Assembly: GCF_016863335.1 (NCBI RefSeq)
Contig: NZ_BOOR01000074.1
Coordinates: 1-51,176, forward strand
DNA length: 51,176 bases
Origin: Planotetraspora thailandica
GTDB lineage: Bacteria; Actinomycetota; Actinomycetes; Streptosporangiales; Streptosporangiaceae
Direction: 5' to 3'
Made by a program: the position numbers and the translations under genes. The notes under the pieces were generated by a model. It was given only the letters and a program-made list of their open reading frames with translations. It was not told the DNA's origin and ran no database searches. Shown here piece by piece: positions 25,022 to 33,677 of this stretch (position 1 is the first letter of the stretch; each line of letters opens with the position of its first letter).

Positions 25022-27985
25022 GTGAGCACGGAGCAGTCCAAAACCGAGAAACACGCGCGGTCTAGTCGTTTCGCGCCGCGAAGCTGGCGGGTGCCCACGC
25101 GGGTGACGGCCCTTATCGTCGCCCCCACACTGGTGGCCGTGCTACTTGCCGGCATCCGCGTTGTGGGCTCGATCGACAGCCTCAGCGGGTACCAGCAGGT
25201 GAGGCAGTCCGCGGAGTACTCCGTACGGCTGCGCGACCTCACCCAGCAGCTGGGCCTTGAGCGCGACATCACCGCATGGGGATCCCCCAAGAGCAAAATC
25301 AACATCGACGGCAAGCATCAGCTGACCCGCGCACAGCAGCGGGCGGCCGTCGATGGTCTGGTCGGCGGAGTCACCGCGGACCTCAAAGAGATCGACTCCA
25401 GTTTCGGAGTACGTGCGTCGCAGGACGCGAAGCAGGCGCTGACCAGCCTCGAGGGCCTTGCCGACATTCGGTCCCAGGCTTCGGTCGACTCCTACGACAA
25501 CCTGATCGCCACCCTCCTGCGGCTGCACGACGAGCTCGGGCAAAACAGCGACGACCCCGAGGTCGTCGGCGACGCCCGGGCGCTGAGCGCGCTCGCGCAC
25601 GCCAAGGAGGAGGCGTCGCAGCAGCGCGAGATGCTCACCCAGGAGCTGCGAGAGCGCAACCAGACCTTCCTGTCCTTCGAGGTGAAGGACTTCATCGCCT
25701 CACAGTCGAGGCAGCAGGCCGACGTCGACGACTTCATCACGGAAGTCGACCCCGCAGAAGGCAAGAAGCTGGGGACGCTGCTGGCCGACCAGGACGTCGT
25801 CGACGCCGAGCTGACCAAGGGATGGGCGATCACGCTCGCGACGCAGAACTCGACGCTGAACGGTTATCGCGGCCGCGGGCAGATCCTGACGCGCTGGTTC
25901 CAGCACAGCACGAAGGCCATCAACCAGATGGTCATCGTGGAGCACGAGGTGTCGGCGTCCGTGCTCGACCGGGCGCGGCAGCTGCAGTCGACGGAACAGC
26001 GCAACGTGCTGATCACGGGTGGCCTCATCCTGGCCCTTCTCCTCCTCGTCCTCGCCACCACCGTGCTGATCGCGCGGTCGATGGTGCGCCCCCTGCGGCG
26101 GCTCCGGGCCGAGGCACTGGAGATCGCGGGTCTGCGGCTGCCCGACATGGTCCGCAGGATGCGCGAGTCGGACGAGGTCGGCAAGGAGCCGCAGGTCCGG
26201 CCGATCGCCGTCGGCACGCAGGACGAGATCGGTGAAGTGGCTCAGGCCTTCGACGAGGTCCACCGTCAGGCCGTCAGGCTCGCCGCCGAGGAGTCGCGAC
26301 TGCGGGCGAACGTCAACTCGATGTTCGTCAACCTGTCTCGCCGCACGCAGACGCTGGTGGAACGGCAGATCGCCCTGATCGACGGTCTGGAGCGCGGTGA
26401 GGAGGACGGCCAGCGCCTGTCCGACCTCTTCAAGCTCGACCACCTGGCCACCCGCATGCGCCGTAACAGTGAGAACCTCCTGGTTCTCGCCGGCCACGAG
26501 CCCGCGCGCAAGCGGAGCCAGCCGGCCCGCCTGGTCGACGTCGTCCGCGCGTCCCTGTCGGAGATCGAGGACTACGAGCGCGTCAGCGTCAAGGTGCACC
26601 GCAGCATCGCGATCGCCGGCCACGCCGCCAACGACGTGGTCCACCTGGTCGCCGAGCTGGTCGAGAACGCCATCGCGTTCTCGCCGCGCAACACCCGCGT
26701 CATCGTGTCGAGCAGCCCGGTCGAGGGCGGGGCGGTCATGCTGGGCGTCAGTGACGCCGGCATCGGCATGACGCCCGAGGAGCTGGTGGACATCAACCAG
26801 CGCCTGGCCGAGCCGCCGACCGTCGACGTGTCGGTGTCGCGGCGCATGGGCCTGTTCGTGGTCGGCCGCCTCGCGCTGCGCCACGGCATCCGCGTGCAAC
26901 TGCGTAAGGGCGACCAGAGCGGCATGATCGCGATGGTGCTCTTCCCCGCCGAGATGATCTCGAACGCGGACCAGGTCGCCACGGCCCGCCCCGACCCCGT
27001 CGGCGTCGGCATCGGCTCGGGCACCTTCGGGGACCAGCCGTCGCGCGGCGGTGCGACGGCCACGGGAGGTTTCCAGCCCTGGGGAGCGCCGACGGCGAAC
27101 GAGGGCCCGGGGTCGTTCTCTCCCTGGGAGCCGCCCACGACGCCGCCTCCTCCCAACGGGCTGCCCACCCGCCGGTCGGCGCTGAGCCGGGACGGCGGTG
27201 CGACCGCGCCGACCGTGGGCGCGAGCGCTGGAGCGCTGTCCGACGCGGGAACGGGAGTCTTCTCCCCGTTCGGCGCGCCCTCCGCGCCGTCGATGCCTCC
27301 GAGTCCTCCGGCGGCTCCGGCATCTCCGGTCTCTCCGGGGGAGACGACGGCGAGCTTCCCGCCGATCAGGGACGTCCCCGGCGGCCTCCCGCCCGCGGCG
27401 CCGCCGACGGGCAGGCCGACCTTCACCGAGCACTCCGGCGCCTTCCCCATCGCGGAGCCGGGCGCGGCGACGGGTCCCCTGCCGGCTGTGGAGGACGCCC
27501 CGCTGGAGCGCGGCGACGAGTACCTGCCTATCTTCGCTTCCGTGGAGTCCGCCTGGTTCCGCCGTCCCACGACCGGCACCCCGCCGCCCCCGAGCCGTCC
27601 TGAGCAGGACGCGGCGGCCGCGGTTCCGGGCACGGGCACGGGACCGCTCGGCACGCCCGCTCCCGCGGGCCGTACGGAGGCGACTCCGCCCCAGGGCACG
27701 TGGTGGTCGCGCGCGGACAGCGGTTTCGAGAAGGCGGCCGGCATCGCCAAGGACCCGTCGCAGGGTGGGGTCACCTCGGCCGGCCTGCCGAAGCGGACTC
27801 CCAAGGCCAACCTGGTGCCTGGTTCGGTGGGCGCGGAAACCCCGTCCGTCGCGCCACGACCCCCCGTGTCGGCGGATGAGGTACGCAACCGTCTTTCCAG
27901 TTTGCAAAAGGGTGTACGGCGCGGCCGTGCCGATTTGGCCGGCGGAAGCGCCGAAGGGTCGCGTAATGAGGAGGAGGGCTCGTGA
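25022..27985 (+). CDS. cvnA: Conservon sensor histidine kinase CvnA (first copy), nitrate-sensor type
   Basis: About 987 residues. TM1 (ALIVAPTLVAVLLAGIRVV) is followed by an extracytoplasmic NIT-type helical sensor of about 280 residues, TM2 (GGLILALLLLVLATTVLIA), a HAMP-like linker, a helical dimer region (MFVNLSRRTQTLVERQIALIDGLE) and a HATPase domain with N-box AELVENAIAF and G-box DAGIGM. A long Pro/Gly-rich disordered tail ends in TSAGLPKRTPKANLVPGS. No canonical H-box histidine stands out, as in other conservon kinases. The GTG at 25022 is chosen for distance to TM1; ATGs at 24977 and 24992 are alternatives. It overlaps cvnB by 4 nt. Confidence 0.9.
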   Translation: MSTEQSKTEKHARSSRFAPRSWRVPTRVTALIVAPTLVAVLLAGIRVVGSIDSLSGYQQVRQSAEYSVRLRDLTQQLGLERDITAWGSPKSKINIDGKHQLTRAQQRAAVDGLVGGVTADLKEIDSSFGVRASQDAKQALTSLEGLADIRSQASVDSYDNLIATLLRLHDELGQNSDDPEVVGDARALSALAHAKEEASQQREMLTQELRERNQTFLSFEVKDFIASQSRQQADVDDFITEVDPAEGKKLGTLLADQDVVDAELTKGWAITLATQNSTLNGYRGRGQILTRWFQHSTKAINQMVIVEHEVSASVLDRARQLQSTEQRNVLITGGLILALLLLVLATTVLIARSMVRPLRRLRAEALEIAGLRLPDMVRRMRESDEVGKEPQVRPIAVGTQDEIGEVAQAFDEVHRQAVRLAAEESRLRANVNSMFVNLSRRTQTLVERQIALIDGLERGEEDGQRLSDLFKLDHLATRMRRNSENLLVLAGHEPARKRSQPARLVDVVRASLSEIEDYERVSVKVHRSIAIAGHAANDVVHLVAELVENAIAFSPRNTRVIVSSSPVEGGAVMLGVSDAGIGMTPEELVDINQRLAEPPTVDVSVSRRMGLFVVGRLALRHGIRVQLRKGDQSGMIAMVLFPAEMISNADQVATARPDPVGVGIGSGTFGDQPSRGGATATGGFQPWGAPTANEGPGSFSPWEPPTTPPPPNGLPTRRSALSRDGGATAPTVGASAGALSDAGTGVFSPFGAPSAPSMPPSPPAAPASPVSPGETTASFPPIRDVPGGLPPAAPPTGRPTFTEHSGAFPIAEPGAATGPLPAVEDAPLERGDEYLPIFASVESAWFRRPTTGTPPPPSRPEQDAAAAVPGTGTGPLGTPAPAGRTEATPPQGTWWSRADSGFEKAAGIAKDPSQGGVTSAGLPKRTPKANLVPGSVGAETPSVAPRPPVSADEVRNRLSSLQKGVRRGRADLAGGSAEGSRNEEEGS

Positions 27986-28401
27986 CTGAGCTCAGCGTGG
28001 AAGCACGCAGATTCGACTGGCTGATCACTGAGTTCGTGGGCTCCACCCCGGGAGTCGCGCACGCGGTGGTGGTGTCGGCGGACGGTCTGCGTCTGGCCCA
28101 ATCGGAGGGCTTCCCGCCGGACCGTGCCGACCAGCTGGCGGCGGTGGCCGCCGGTCTGCTCAGCCTCACAACGGGCGCCTCCCGGGTGTTCGAAGGCGGG
28201 CCGGTGACGCAGACGGTCGTGGAGATGCAGCGTGGGCTGCTGCTGGTCATGGCGATCAGCGACGGCTCGTGCCTGACCGTGCTGGCCGCCCCTGACTGTG
28301 ACATGGGGCTGGTCGCCTACCAGATGACCCTGCTCGTGGAGCGGGCGGGTCAGGTGCTCACCCCGGCGCTGCGCGCCGAGCTTCAGGTGTCGCGCCGATG
28401 A
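27982..28401 (+). CDS. cvnB: Conservon roadblock/LC7 protein CvnB (first copy)
   Basis: 139 residues of roadblock/LC7 fold (RFDWLITEFVGSTPGVAHAVVVSADGLRLA...GGPVTQTVVEMQRGLLLVMAISDGSCLTVLA). In conservons it forms a membrane-proximal complex with CvnA, CvnC and the CvnD GTPase, in analogy to MglB acting on MglA. The GTG start overlaps the cvnA stop (GTGA) and has GAGGAGG upstream. It is very close in sequence to the second copy at 32697-33119. Confidence 0.95.
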   Translation: MTELSVEARRFDWLITEFVGSTPGVAHAVVVSADGLRLAQSEGFPPDRADQLAAVAAGLLSLTTGASRVFEGGPVTQTVVEMQRGLLLVMAISDGSCLTVLAAPDCDMGLVAYQMTLLVERAGQVLTPALRAELQVSRR

Positions 28402-28419
28402 GCACGTCAGGAGAGAGGC

Positions 28420-28779
28420 ATGCGCGGCGGTGACGGGACAGAGGATGAGCCTCTGTTCCGTCCCTACGCCGTCACCGGTGGGCGTTCTGAGCCGCGTTAC
28501 CACATGGCGATGGAAACGCTCGTATCATCGGTGACCTTGATGAGCGATGAATACTCTCTGCTCACTCCCGAGCAAGAGTCGATCATGATGTTGTGTCGTT
28601 CCATACGATCGGTCGCGGAGATCTCGGCGTTGCTGCGGGTCCCGCTCGGCGTGGCCCGTGTGCTCATCGCCGACATGGCCGACGAGGGTCTGGTCCGGCT
28701 GCACATGCCGCAGCTCAGCCAAGGACAGCCAGACCTCAACCTGCTCGAAAGGGTGCTCAGTGGACTACGCAGGCTCTAG
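28420..28779 (+). CDS. cvnC: Conservon DUF742 protein CvnC (first copy)
   Basis: A 119-residue DUF742 protein. The N-terminal LFRPYAVTGGR motif is followed by a winged-helix-like region (CRSIRSVAEISALLRVPLGVARVLIADMADEGLVRLHMPQ), ending in LNLLERVLSGLRRL. It probably bridges CvnB and CvnD. The last 20 nt are also the first 20 nt of cvnD. The product lacks the N-terminal Pro/Ala extension seen in the second copy. Confidence 0.94.
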   Translation: MRGGDGTEDEPLFRPYAVTGGRSEPRYHMAMETLVSSVTLMSDEYSLLTPEQESIMMLCRSIRSVAEISALLRVPLGVARVLIADMADEGLVRLHMPQLSQGQPDLNLLERVLSGLRRL

Positions 28780-29341
28780 TCGTGGTCTGACCTCGACGAA
28801 GATCGTCGTGGCGGGCGGTTTCGGCGTGGGGAAGACGACTTTCGTCGGGGCCGTCTCGGAGATCCTTCCCCTGACGACCGAAGCCGTGATGACCGACGCG
28901 AGCGCGGGCATCGAGGACCTCGGCCTCACGCCGAACAAGACGACGACGACCGTCGCCATGGACTTCGGCCGCCTCTCGTTGGACCAGGACCTGATCCTCT
29001 ACCTGTTCGGCACGCCGGGTCAGCACCGGTTCTGGTTCATGTGGGACGACCTCGTCCGAGGCGCCATCGGGGCCGTGGTGCTGGTCGACAGCCGCCGGCT
29101 GGCCGACTGCTTCCCGGCGATCGACTACTTCGAAGAGGCACAGCTTCCCTTCTTGGTGGCGATGAACGGCTGGGACGGCAGTTTCCTCCACACGGAGGAC
29201 GAAGTGCGCGAGGCGCTTTCCCTGGCGCCTCACGTTCCCGTTGTGCGCACCGACGCGCGTTCGCGTGATGCCGTGAAAACAACACTCATCAGTTTGGTGG
29301 AGTACGTTCTCACAGTTCGTGCTGCATATGGGAGGGCCTGA
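28760..29341 (+). CDS. cvnD: Conservon Ras-like GTPase CvnD (first copy)
   Basis: A 193-residue small GTPase. Walker A is GGFGVGKTTFVG, switch II is LFGTPGQHRFWFMW, and the base-recognition motif NKxD is varied to NGWD. The GTG at 28760 lies inside cvnC, with GAAAGGG upstream, giving VDYAGSSRGLTSTKIVV. It would cycle between GDP and GTP forms under control of CvnB, relaying the CvnA signal. A T-tailed hairpin follows. No cytochrome P450 (cvnE) gene is present. Confidence 0.94.
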   Translation: MDYAGSSRGLTSTKIVVAGGFGVGKTTFVGAVSEILPLTTEAVMTDASAGIEDLGLTPNKTTTTVAMDFGRLSLDQDLILYLFGTPGQHRFWFMWDDLVRGAIGAVVLVDSRRLADCFPAIDYFEEAQLPFLVAMNGWDGSFLHTEDEVREALSLAPHVPVVRTDARSRDAVKTTLISLVEYVLTVRAAYGRA

Positions 29342-29378
29342 GCGGCCTATGGGCGAACTCCGCGCGGCGGAGGCATGA

Positions 29379-29415
29379 GAGGGGCGGCACCTGTTCCGGG
29401 TGCCGCCCCTCTTTT
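29379..29415 (+). terminator. Rho-independent terminator between the two conservons
   Basis: A perfect 13-bp stem (29379-29391 with 29399-29411) and 7-nt loop are followed by TTTT. It marks the two conservons as separate transcripts. The following stretch to 29658 is AT-rich around 29450-29500 and should hold the second promoter (a TAGGCT occurs at 29510-29515). Confidence 0.9.
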
Positions 29416-29658
29416 GCTTTGGGAGGAGTGAGGGGCTCACCGGCGGGGCACAATTTGCTAATAAAGACAGCCTGATATTTGACCAATTAACGCCATACAG
29501 CTCCCCCTTTAGGCTATTTCGGCACGGGTGTTCGGTTGGCCTCGCTGGTGTCGGTGTGCTGCAATTACCCTCGCCCGCGGGAAGTCTCTGGTGTCTCGTC
29601 TGTCACACTCGTGGAGACTTCCCACCGCGCGCACATACGGCGAGAGGTTCGAAAGCCT

Positions 29659-32600
29659 GTGAGGACCAAAGACCCCCGGAGTGACCAGGGCCCCAGGACC
29701 GGTGTCACGGCTGAGCGCGAGCCCGGGGACGGCAGTCGCTTCCGGTTGCGGAACTGGCGTGTGCGGTCCCGGCTGGTCGCCCTGATCCTCGTCCCGACGC
29801 TGGCGGCTTTGCTGCTCGGCGGGTTGCGGGTGCTCACCTCGGTCAACACGGCCGCCGATTACCAGCAGATCAACGATCTCGCCACCCTCGTGGCCGGCGT
29901 CGGCGGGCTCACCCAGGAGCTCCAGGCCGAGCGCGACCGCGCTGCGTGGAGCGCCAGCATCGGCCGTACGGAGAGGTCCACGGCGACCGTCACCACTCAG
30001 ATCGCGAAGGCCGACAAGGCCGCCGCGTCGGTCAGGCAGCTGGCGACGGACCTCCGGCCGAGGATCAGCGGCCGGGCCGGTGACGAGATCGACCACATCA
30101 TCGGCAAGCTCGACAGCCTCGAACCGCTCCGGCAGCAGGCCGTCAAGGAGAACCTCCTGCCGGGCGCGATCATCACGCAGTACTCCCTCGTCATCGAGGA
30201 CCTCATCACCCTGCAGGACGAGCTCGCCAAGGGCACCCAGGACGACCAGCTCGCCTCGATGGCGGTGACCCTCTCCGCGCTCGCCAAGGCCAAGGAGAAC
30301 CTGTCCGTCCAGCGCGGCCTGCTCGCCACCGTCCTGCCCGTCGGCCGCTTCGACCAGAGCCAGCTCCAGGACTTCCTCGGTGCCGTGTCCGCGGAGAACA
30401 GCGATCTGGCCACCTTCCGGAAGAACGCGACGACCGCGGAACGGGCGATCTACGACTCGACCGTCACAGGAAACAAGGTCGACCAGGCCGAGTTCCTGCG
30501 CACCCTTGTGCTCGACCGGGCCAACGCCGGCCAGCCGCTCCAGGAACTCGACCACACCACGCGCGACGAGACGCGCGAATGGTTCGACGCGGTGTCGCAG
30601 CCGATCGACCGGATGCGACAGGTCGAGACCACGCTGACCTCTGAGATCGTGAACCGCAGCGCATCGCTGAAGGACGACGAGCAACAGCGCGCGATCATCG
30701 TCGGAATCGCCGTCGGCGTCCTGCTGATCGCGGTCCTGCTCTTCACCACCGGCGTCGCCCGTTCGCTGGTCCGCCCGCTGCGCCGGCTGCGCCGGGAGGC
30801 CCTGGAGATCGCCGGGCACCGGCTGCCGGACACGGTGCAGAGGCTGCGGGAGGCCGGTGAGGCCGCCGAGGTTCCCGAAATCGCCCCGATCGGCGTCGTC
30901 GCCCGCGACGAGATCGGTGAAGTCGCCCGGGCCTTCGACGAGGTCCACCGGGAGGCCATCCGGCTGGCCGGCGACGAGGCCCGGCTGCGCAGCAACGTCA
31001 ACTCGATGTTCGTCAACCTCTCCCGCCGCACGCAGACGCTCGTGGAGCGGCAGCTCTCGCTGATCGACGGCCTGGAGCAGGGTGAGCAGGACGAGCAGCG
31101 GCTCGGCAACCTCTTCAAGCTCGACCACTTGGCCACCCGCATGCGCCGCAACAGTGAGAACCTCCTGGTTCTCGCCGGGCAGGAGCCCGCACGCCGGTGG
31201 GGCCAGCCGGTGCCGGTCGTCGACGTCGTGCGCGCCTCCCTCTCCGAGGTCGAGAACTACGAGCGAGTCGACATCCAGGTGCAGGGCGGGCAGTCGGTCG
31301 TCGGACAGGCCGTCAACGACGTGGTCCACCTGGTCGCCGAGCTGGTCGAGAACGCCATCGCGTTCTCCTCGGGCGAGACCAAGGTCACTGTCTCCAGCAG
31401 CCGCATGGACGGCGGCGGCCTGATCATCTCGGTCACCGACCAGGGCATCGGAATGTCGGCCGAGGAGCTCGCCCAGACCAACTACCGCCTCGCCAACCCG
31501 CCGGTCGTGGACGTGTCGGTGTCGCGCCGCATGGGCCTGTTCGTGGTCGGCCGGCTCGCGCTGCGCCACGGCATCCGGGTGCAGATGCGCAAGCAGGAGC
31601 CGGGTGGCCTGACGGCCATGGTCCTGCTGCCCGAATCGCTGCTCGCCAACGCGGGCGCCGCGTTCCCGGGCGTGCCGCAGCCTGAGATGACCAGCCCCAT
31701 GCCCACGGTGGGAACCGGGCAGATCGGCGCCTCCTCGTTCGGCAGCCAGTCGGTGGGCGCTCCCGCGCTGGCCAGCCCCACGCCTTTCGAGGCGATGCCC
31801 CGCACACCGGTCTTCGGCGCCGACGAGCCCGGAGTGGCCGCCCGCGCCGGCAGCACGTTCGAGCGGGGCCCGTTCGAGACCTTCCGCAACCCCTTCGACT
31901 CGACGTCCGCCGAGATCGGGTCGGACCCGTTCGCGCGGGACCCGTTCGATCCCTCGCCGTTCGAGCGCGGGCCGGATCTCGATCCGTTCGCACGTAACCC
32001 GTTCGACTCCGGAGCCTTCGACAGGAGCGCCTTCGAGCCGAACACTTTTGGGCAGGCCAGGCCGGGGGAGGCCCCCGTCGACACGCCGTGGCCGGGGCAA
32101 CTGCCCCCGCCGGGCAGCACGTCGTGGCCGAACTCCCGCCAGGAGAACAGCGGAGGCTGGCCGGCGCGGCCGGGCCGTGGGCTGTTCGACTCGGACGTCG
32201 ACAACACCGGTCCGCTTCCCGTCGTGCGGACCTCGCCCATGGAGGCCGAGGAGGAGTTCTTGCCGATCTTCGCGGCGGTGGAGTCCGACTGGTTCAAAAA
32301 GGTCGACACGCCCGCGGACAAGACAGATTCCGACGGTGAGCCGGAGACGAAGGCGTGGTCCTCCCCGATCGACGCCGGCTGGAAGAAGGCCCAGGCGGCC
32401 AGCGAGCCGGCCCTCGGTGGAGTGACCTCGTCCGGCCTGCCGAAGCGGGTGCCCAAGGCCAACCTCGTGCCCGGCTCGGCGACCGCCGCAGCCGCGCCGA
32501 GCGAGTCGGCCGCGGCGCCCGTGACCGCCCCGCCGCCCGTGGTCTCTCCCGACCGGGTGCGCAGCAGACTCTCCAGCTTCCAGCAGGGAGTACGACAGGG

Positions 32601-32700
32601 GCGGGCGGTCGCCAGAGGCGATGCCAACGAGGAAATGGGCTACCCCGGGGCGGTGCCACTGGGCGAAACCGGTGCCCAGGACACTAAGGAGGACAGATGA
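29659..32700 (+). CDS. cvnA: Conservon sensor histidine kinase CvnA (second copy)
   Basis: About 1013 residues with the same order as the first copy: TM1 (LVALILVPTLAALLLGGLRVL), NIT-like sensor, TM2 (IIVGIAVGVLLIAVLLFTTGV), HAMP-like linker, NLSRRTQTLVERQLSLIDGLE and an HATPase domain (AELVENAIAFS, DQGIGM). The disordered tail differs: it carries many PF-containing motifs (FERGPFE, RNPFD, SDPFARDPFD, PSPFER, LDPFARNPFD) before the shared end TSSGLPKRVPKANLVPGS and RLSSFQQGVRQGR. GTG 29659 is chosen by comparison with the first copy; ATG 29536 would add 41 residues. It overlaps cvnB by 4 nt (ATGA). Confidence 0.9.
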   Translation: MRTKDPRSDQGPRTGVTAEREPGDGSRFRLRNWRVRSRLVALILVPTLAALLLGGLRVLTSVNTAADYQQINDLATLVAGVGGLTQELQAERDRAAWSASIGRTERSTATVTTQIAKADKAAASVRQLATDLRPRISGRAGDEIDHIIGKLDSLEPLRQQAVKENLLPGAIITQYSLVIEDLITLQDELAKGTQDDQLASMAVTLSALAKAKENLSVQRGLLATVLPVGRFDQSQLQDFLGAVSAENSDLATFRKNATTAERAIYDSTVTGNKVDQAEFLRTLVLDRANAGQPLQELDHTTRDETREWFDAVSQPIDRMRQVETTLTSEIVNRSASLKDDEQQRAIIVGIAVGVLLIAVLLFTTGVARSLVRPLRRLRREALEIAGHRLPDTVQRLREAGEAAEVPEIAPIGVVARDEIGEVARAFDEVHREAIRLAGDEARLRSNVNSMFVNLSRRTQTLVERQLSLIDGLEQGEQDEQRLGNLFKLDHLATRMRRNSENLLVLAGQEPARRWGQPVPVVDVVRASLSEVENYERVDIQVQGGQSVVGQAVNDVVHLVAELVENAIAFSSGETKVTVSSSRMDGGGLIISVTDQGIGMSAEELAQTNYRLANPPVVDVSVSRRMGLFVVGRLALRHGIRVQMRKQEPGGLTAMVLLPESLLANAGAAFPGVPQPEMTSPMPTVGTGQIGASSFGSQSVGAPALASPTPFEAMPRTPVFGADEPGVAARAGSTFERGPFETFRNPFDSTSAEIGSDPFARDPFDPSPFERGPDLDPFARNPFDSGAFDRSAFEPNTFGQARPGEAPVDTPWPGQLPPPGSTSWPNSRQENSGGWPARPGRGLFDSDVDNTGPLPVVRTSPMEAEEEFLPIFAAVESDWFKKVDTPADKTDSDGEPETKAWSSPIDAGWKKAQAASEPALGGVTSSGLPKRVPKANLVPGSATAAAAPSESAAAPVTAPPPVVSPDRVRSRLSSFQQGVRQGRAVARGDANEEMGYPGAVPLGETGAQDTKEDR

Positions 32701-33119
32701 GGGAAATGAGCCAGGCCGCACGCGGCATCAACTGGTTGATCACCGATTTCGTCAACAACGTACCCGGAGTTGCGCACACGGTGGTGGTGTCGGCCGACGG
32801 TCTGCCGCTGGCGTACTCTGACGGCTTCCCCAAGGACCGGGCCGACCAGCTGGCGGCGGTCGCGGCCGGCCTGATCAGCCTCACGCAGGGAGCGTCCCGG
32901 GTCTTCGAGGGTGGCCCTGTGACGCAGACCGTGGTCGAGATGCAGCGGGGCCTGCTCCTGATCATGTCGATCAGCGACGGGTCCTGCCTGGCCGTACTCG
33001 CCGCGGCCGACTCGGACATGGGTCTGGTGGCGTATCAGATGACGTTGCTGGTGGAGCGTGCGGGTCAGGTGCTGACGCCTGCGGTGCGCGCCGAACTTCA
33101 GGCGTCGCACCCGAGGTGA
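32697..33119 (+). CDS. cvnB: Conservon roadblock/LC7 protein CvnB (second copy)
   Basis: 140 residues, a roadblock/LC7 protein nearly colinear with the first copy (INWLITDFVNNVPGVAHTVVVSADGLPLA, QTVVEMQRGLLLIMSISDGSCLAVLAA). The ATG overlaps the cvnA stop and follows AGGAGG... (AAGGAGGAC). Differences from copy one cluster at the N-terminus and in the strand facing NNVPG, which may set partner specificity. A 108-bp gap without features precedes cvnC. Confidence 0.95.
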   Translation: MREMSQAARGINWLITDFVNNVPGVAHTVVVSADGLPLAYSDGFPKDRADQLAAVAAGLISLTQGASRVFEGGPVTQTVVEMQRGLLLIMSISDGSCLAVLAAADSDMGLVAYQMTLLVERAGQVLTPAVRAELQASHPR

Positions 33120-33227
33120 CAAGCGGTCCGGAGCGGTCGAGCTGGGGGCGGTCCAGCCGTCCCGGAAGCGAGACGTCCAGGGGGTCAGTGAGTTCCCGAG
33201 CGAGCACGAGCAGGTCAGGAGGACGTT

Positions 33228-33677
33228 GTGGCAGGCGGCGGCTGGAGCAATGAGCCATATCCGCCGGTGGACGACGCCCACCGGTACTACGGCGGCACGA
33301 ACCCGGTGCAACCCCCCGCTGCCGCTCCGGCTCCGGCCGAGCGCAGCTCTCTGGTGCGTCCCTATGCCGTTACCGGAGGGCGTACGGCACCGCGTGTCCA
33401 ACTCGCCATGGAGGCACTCGTCTCCTCCGCGACGTCGATACACCAGGATCTGTCCACCCTCACGCCCGAACGCCAGGCGATCAGCTCGTTGTGCCGCCAG
33501 GTCCGGTCGGTGGCGGAGATCTCTGCTCTCCTGCAGATGCCGCTGGGTGTGGTGCGGGTGGTCATCGGTGACATGGCGGCGGAAGGGCTGGTGCACATCC
33601 ACCAGCCTCAGCTGGAGGCGGGCAAGCCGGATCTGAACTTGCTGGAAAGGGTGCTCAGTGGACTTCGCAGGCTCTAG
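33228..33677 (+). CDS. cvnC: Conservon DUF742 protein CvnC (second copy)
   Basis: 149 residues. An N-terminal low-complexity extension (GGGWSNEPYPPVDDAHRYYGG, then a Pro/Ala run) precedes the DUF742 domain SLVRPYAVTGGR...QVRSVAEISALLQMPLGVVRVVIGDMAAEGLVHIH and LNLLERVLSGLRRL. The GTG start has AGGAGG 5 nt upstream. The final 20 nt overlap cvnD exactly as in the first conservon. Confidence 0.94.
   Translation: MAGGGWSNEPYPPVDDAHRYYGGTNPVQPPAAAPAPAERSSLVRPYAVTGGRTAPRVQLAMEALVSSATSIHQDLSTLTPERQAISSLCRQVRSVAEISALLQMPLGVVRVVIGDMAAEGLVHIHQPQLEAGKPDLNLLERVLSGLRRL

Noticed and set aside
29509-32721. Long open frame of over 1000 codons on the minus strand opposite the second cvnA
   Set aside because: It is a by-product of high third-position GC in the plus-strand gene. 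It has no domain, ribosome site or conserved pattern, and the plus-strand frame carries clear kinase motifs.
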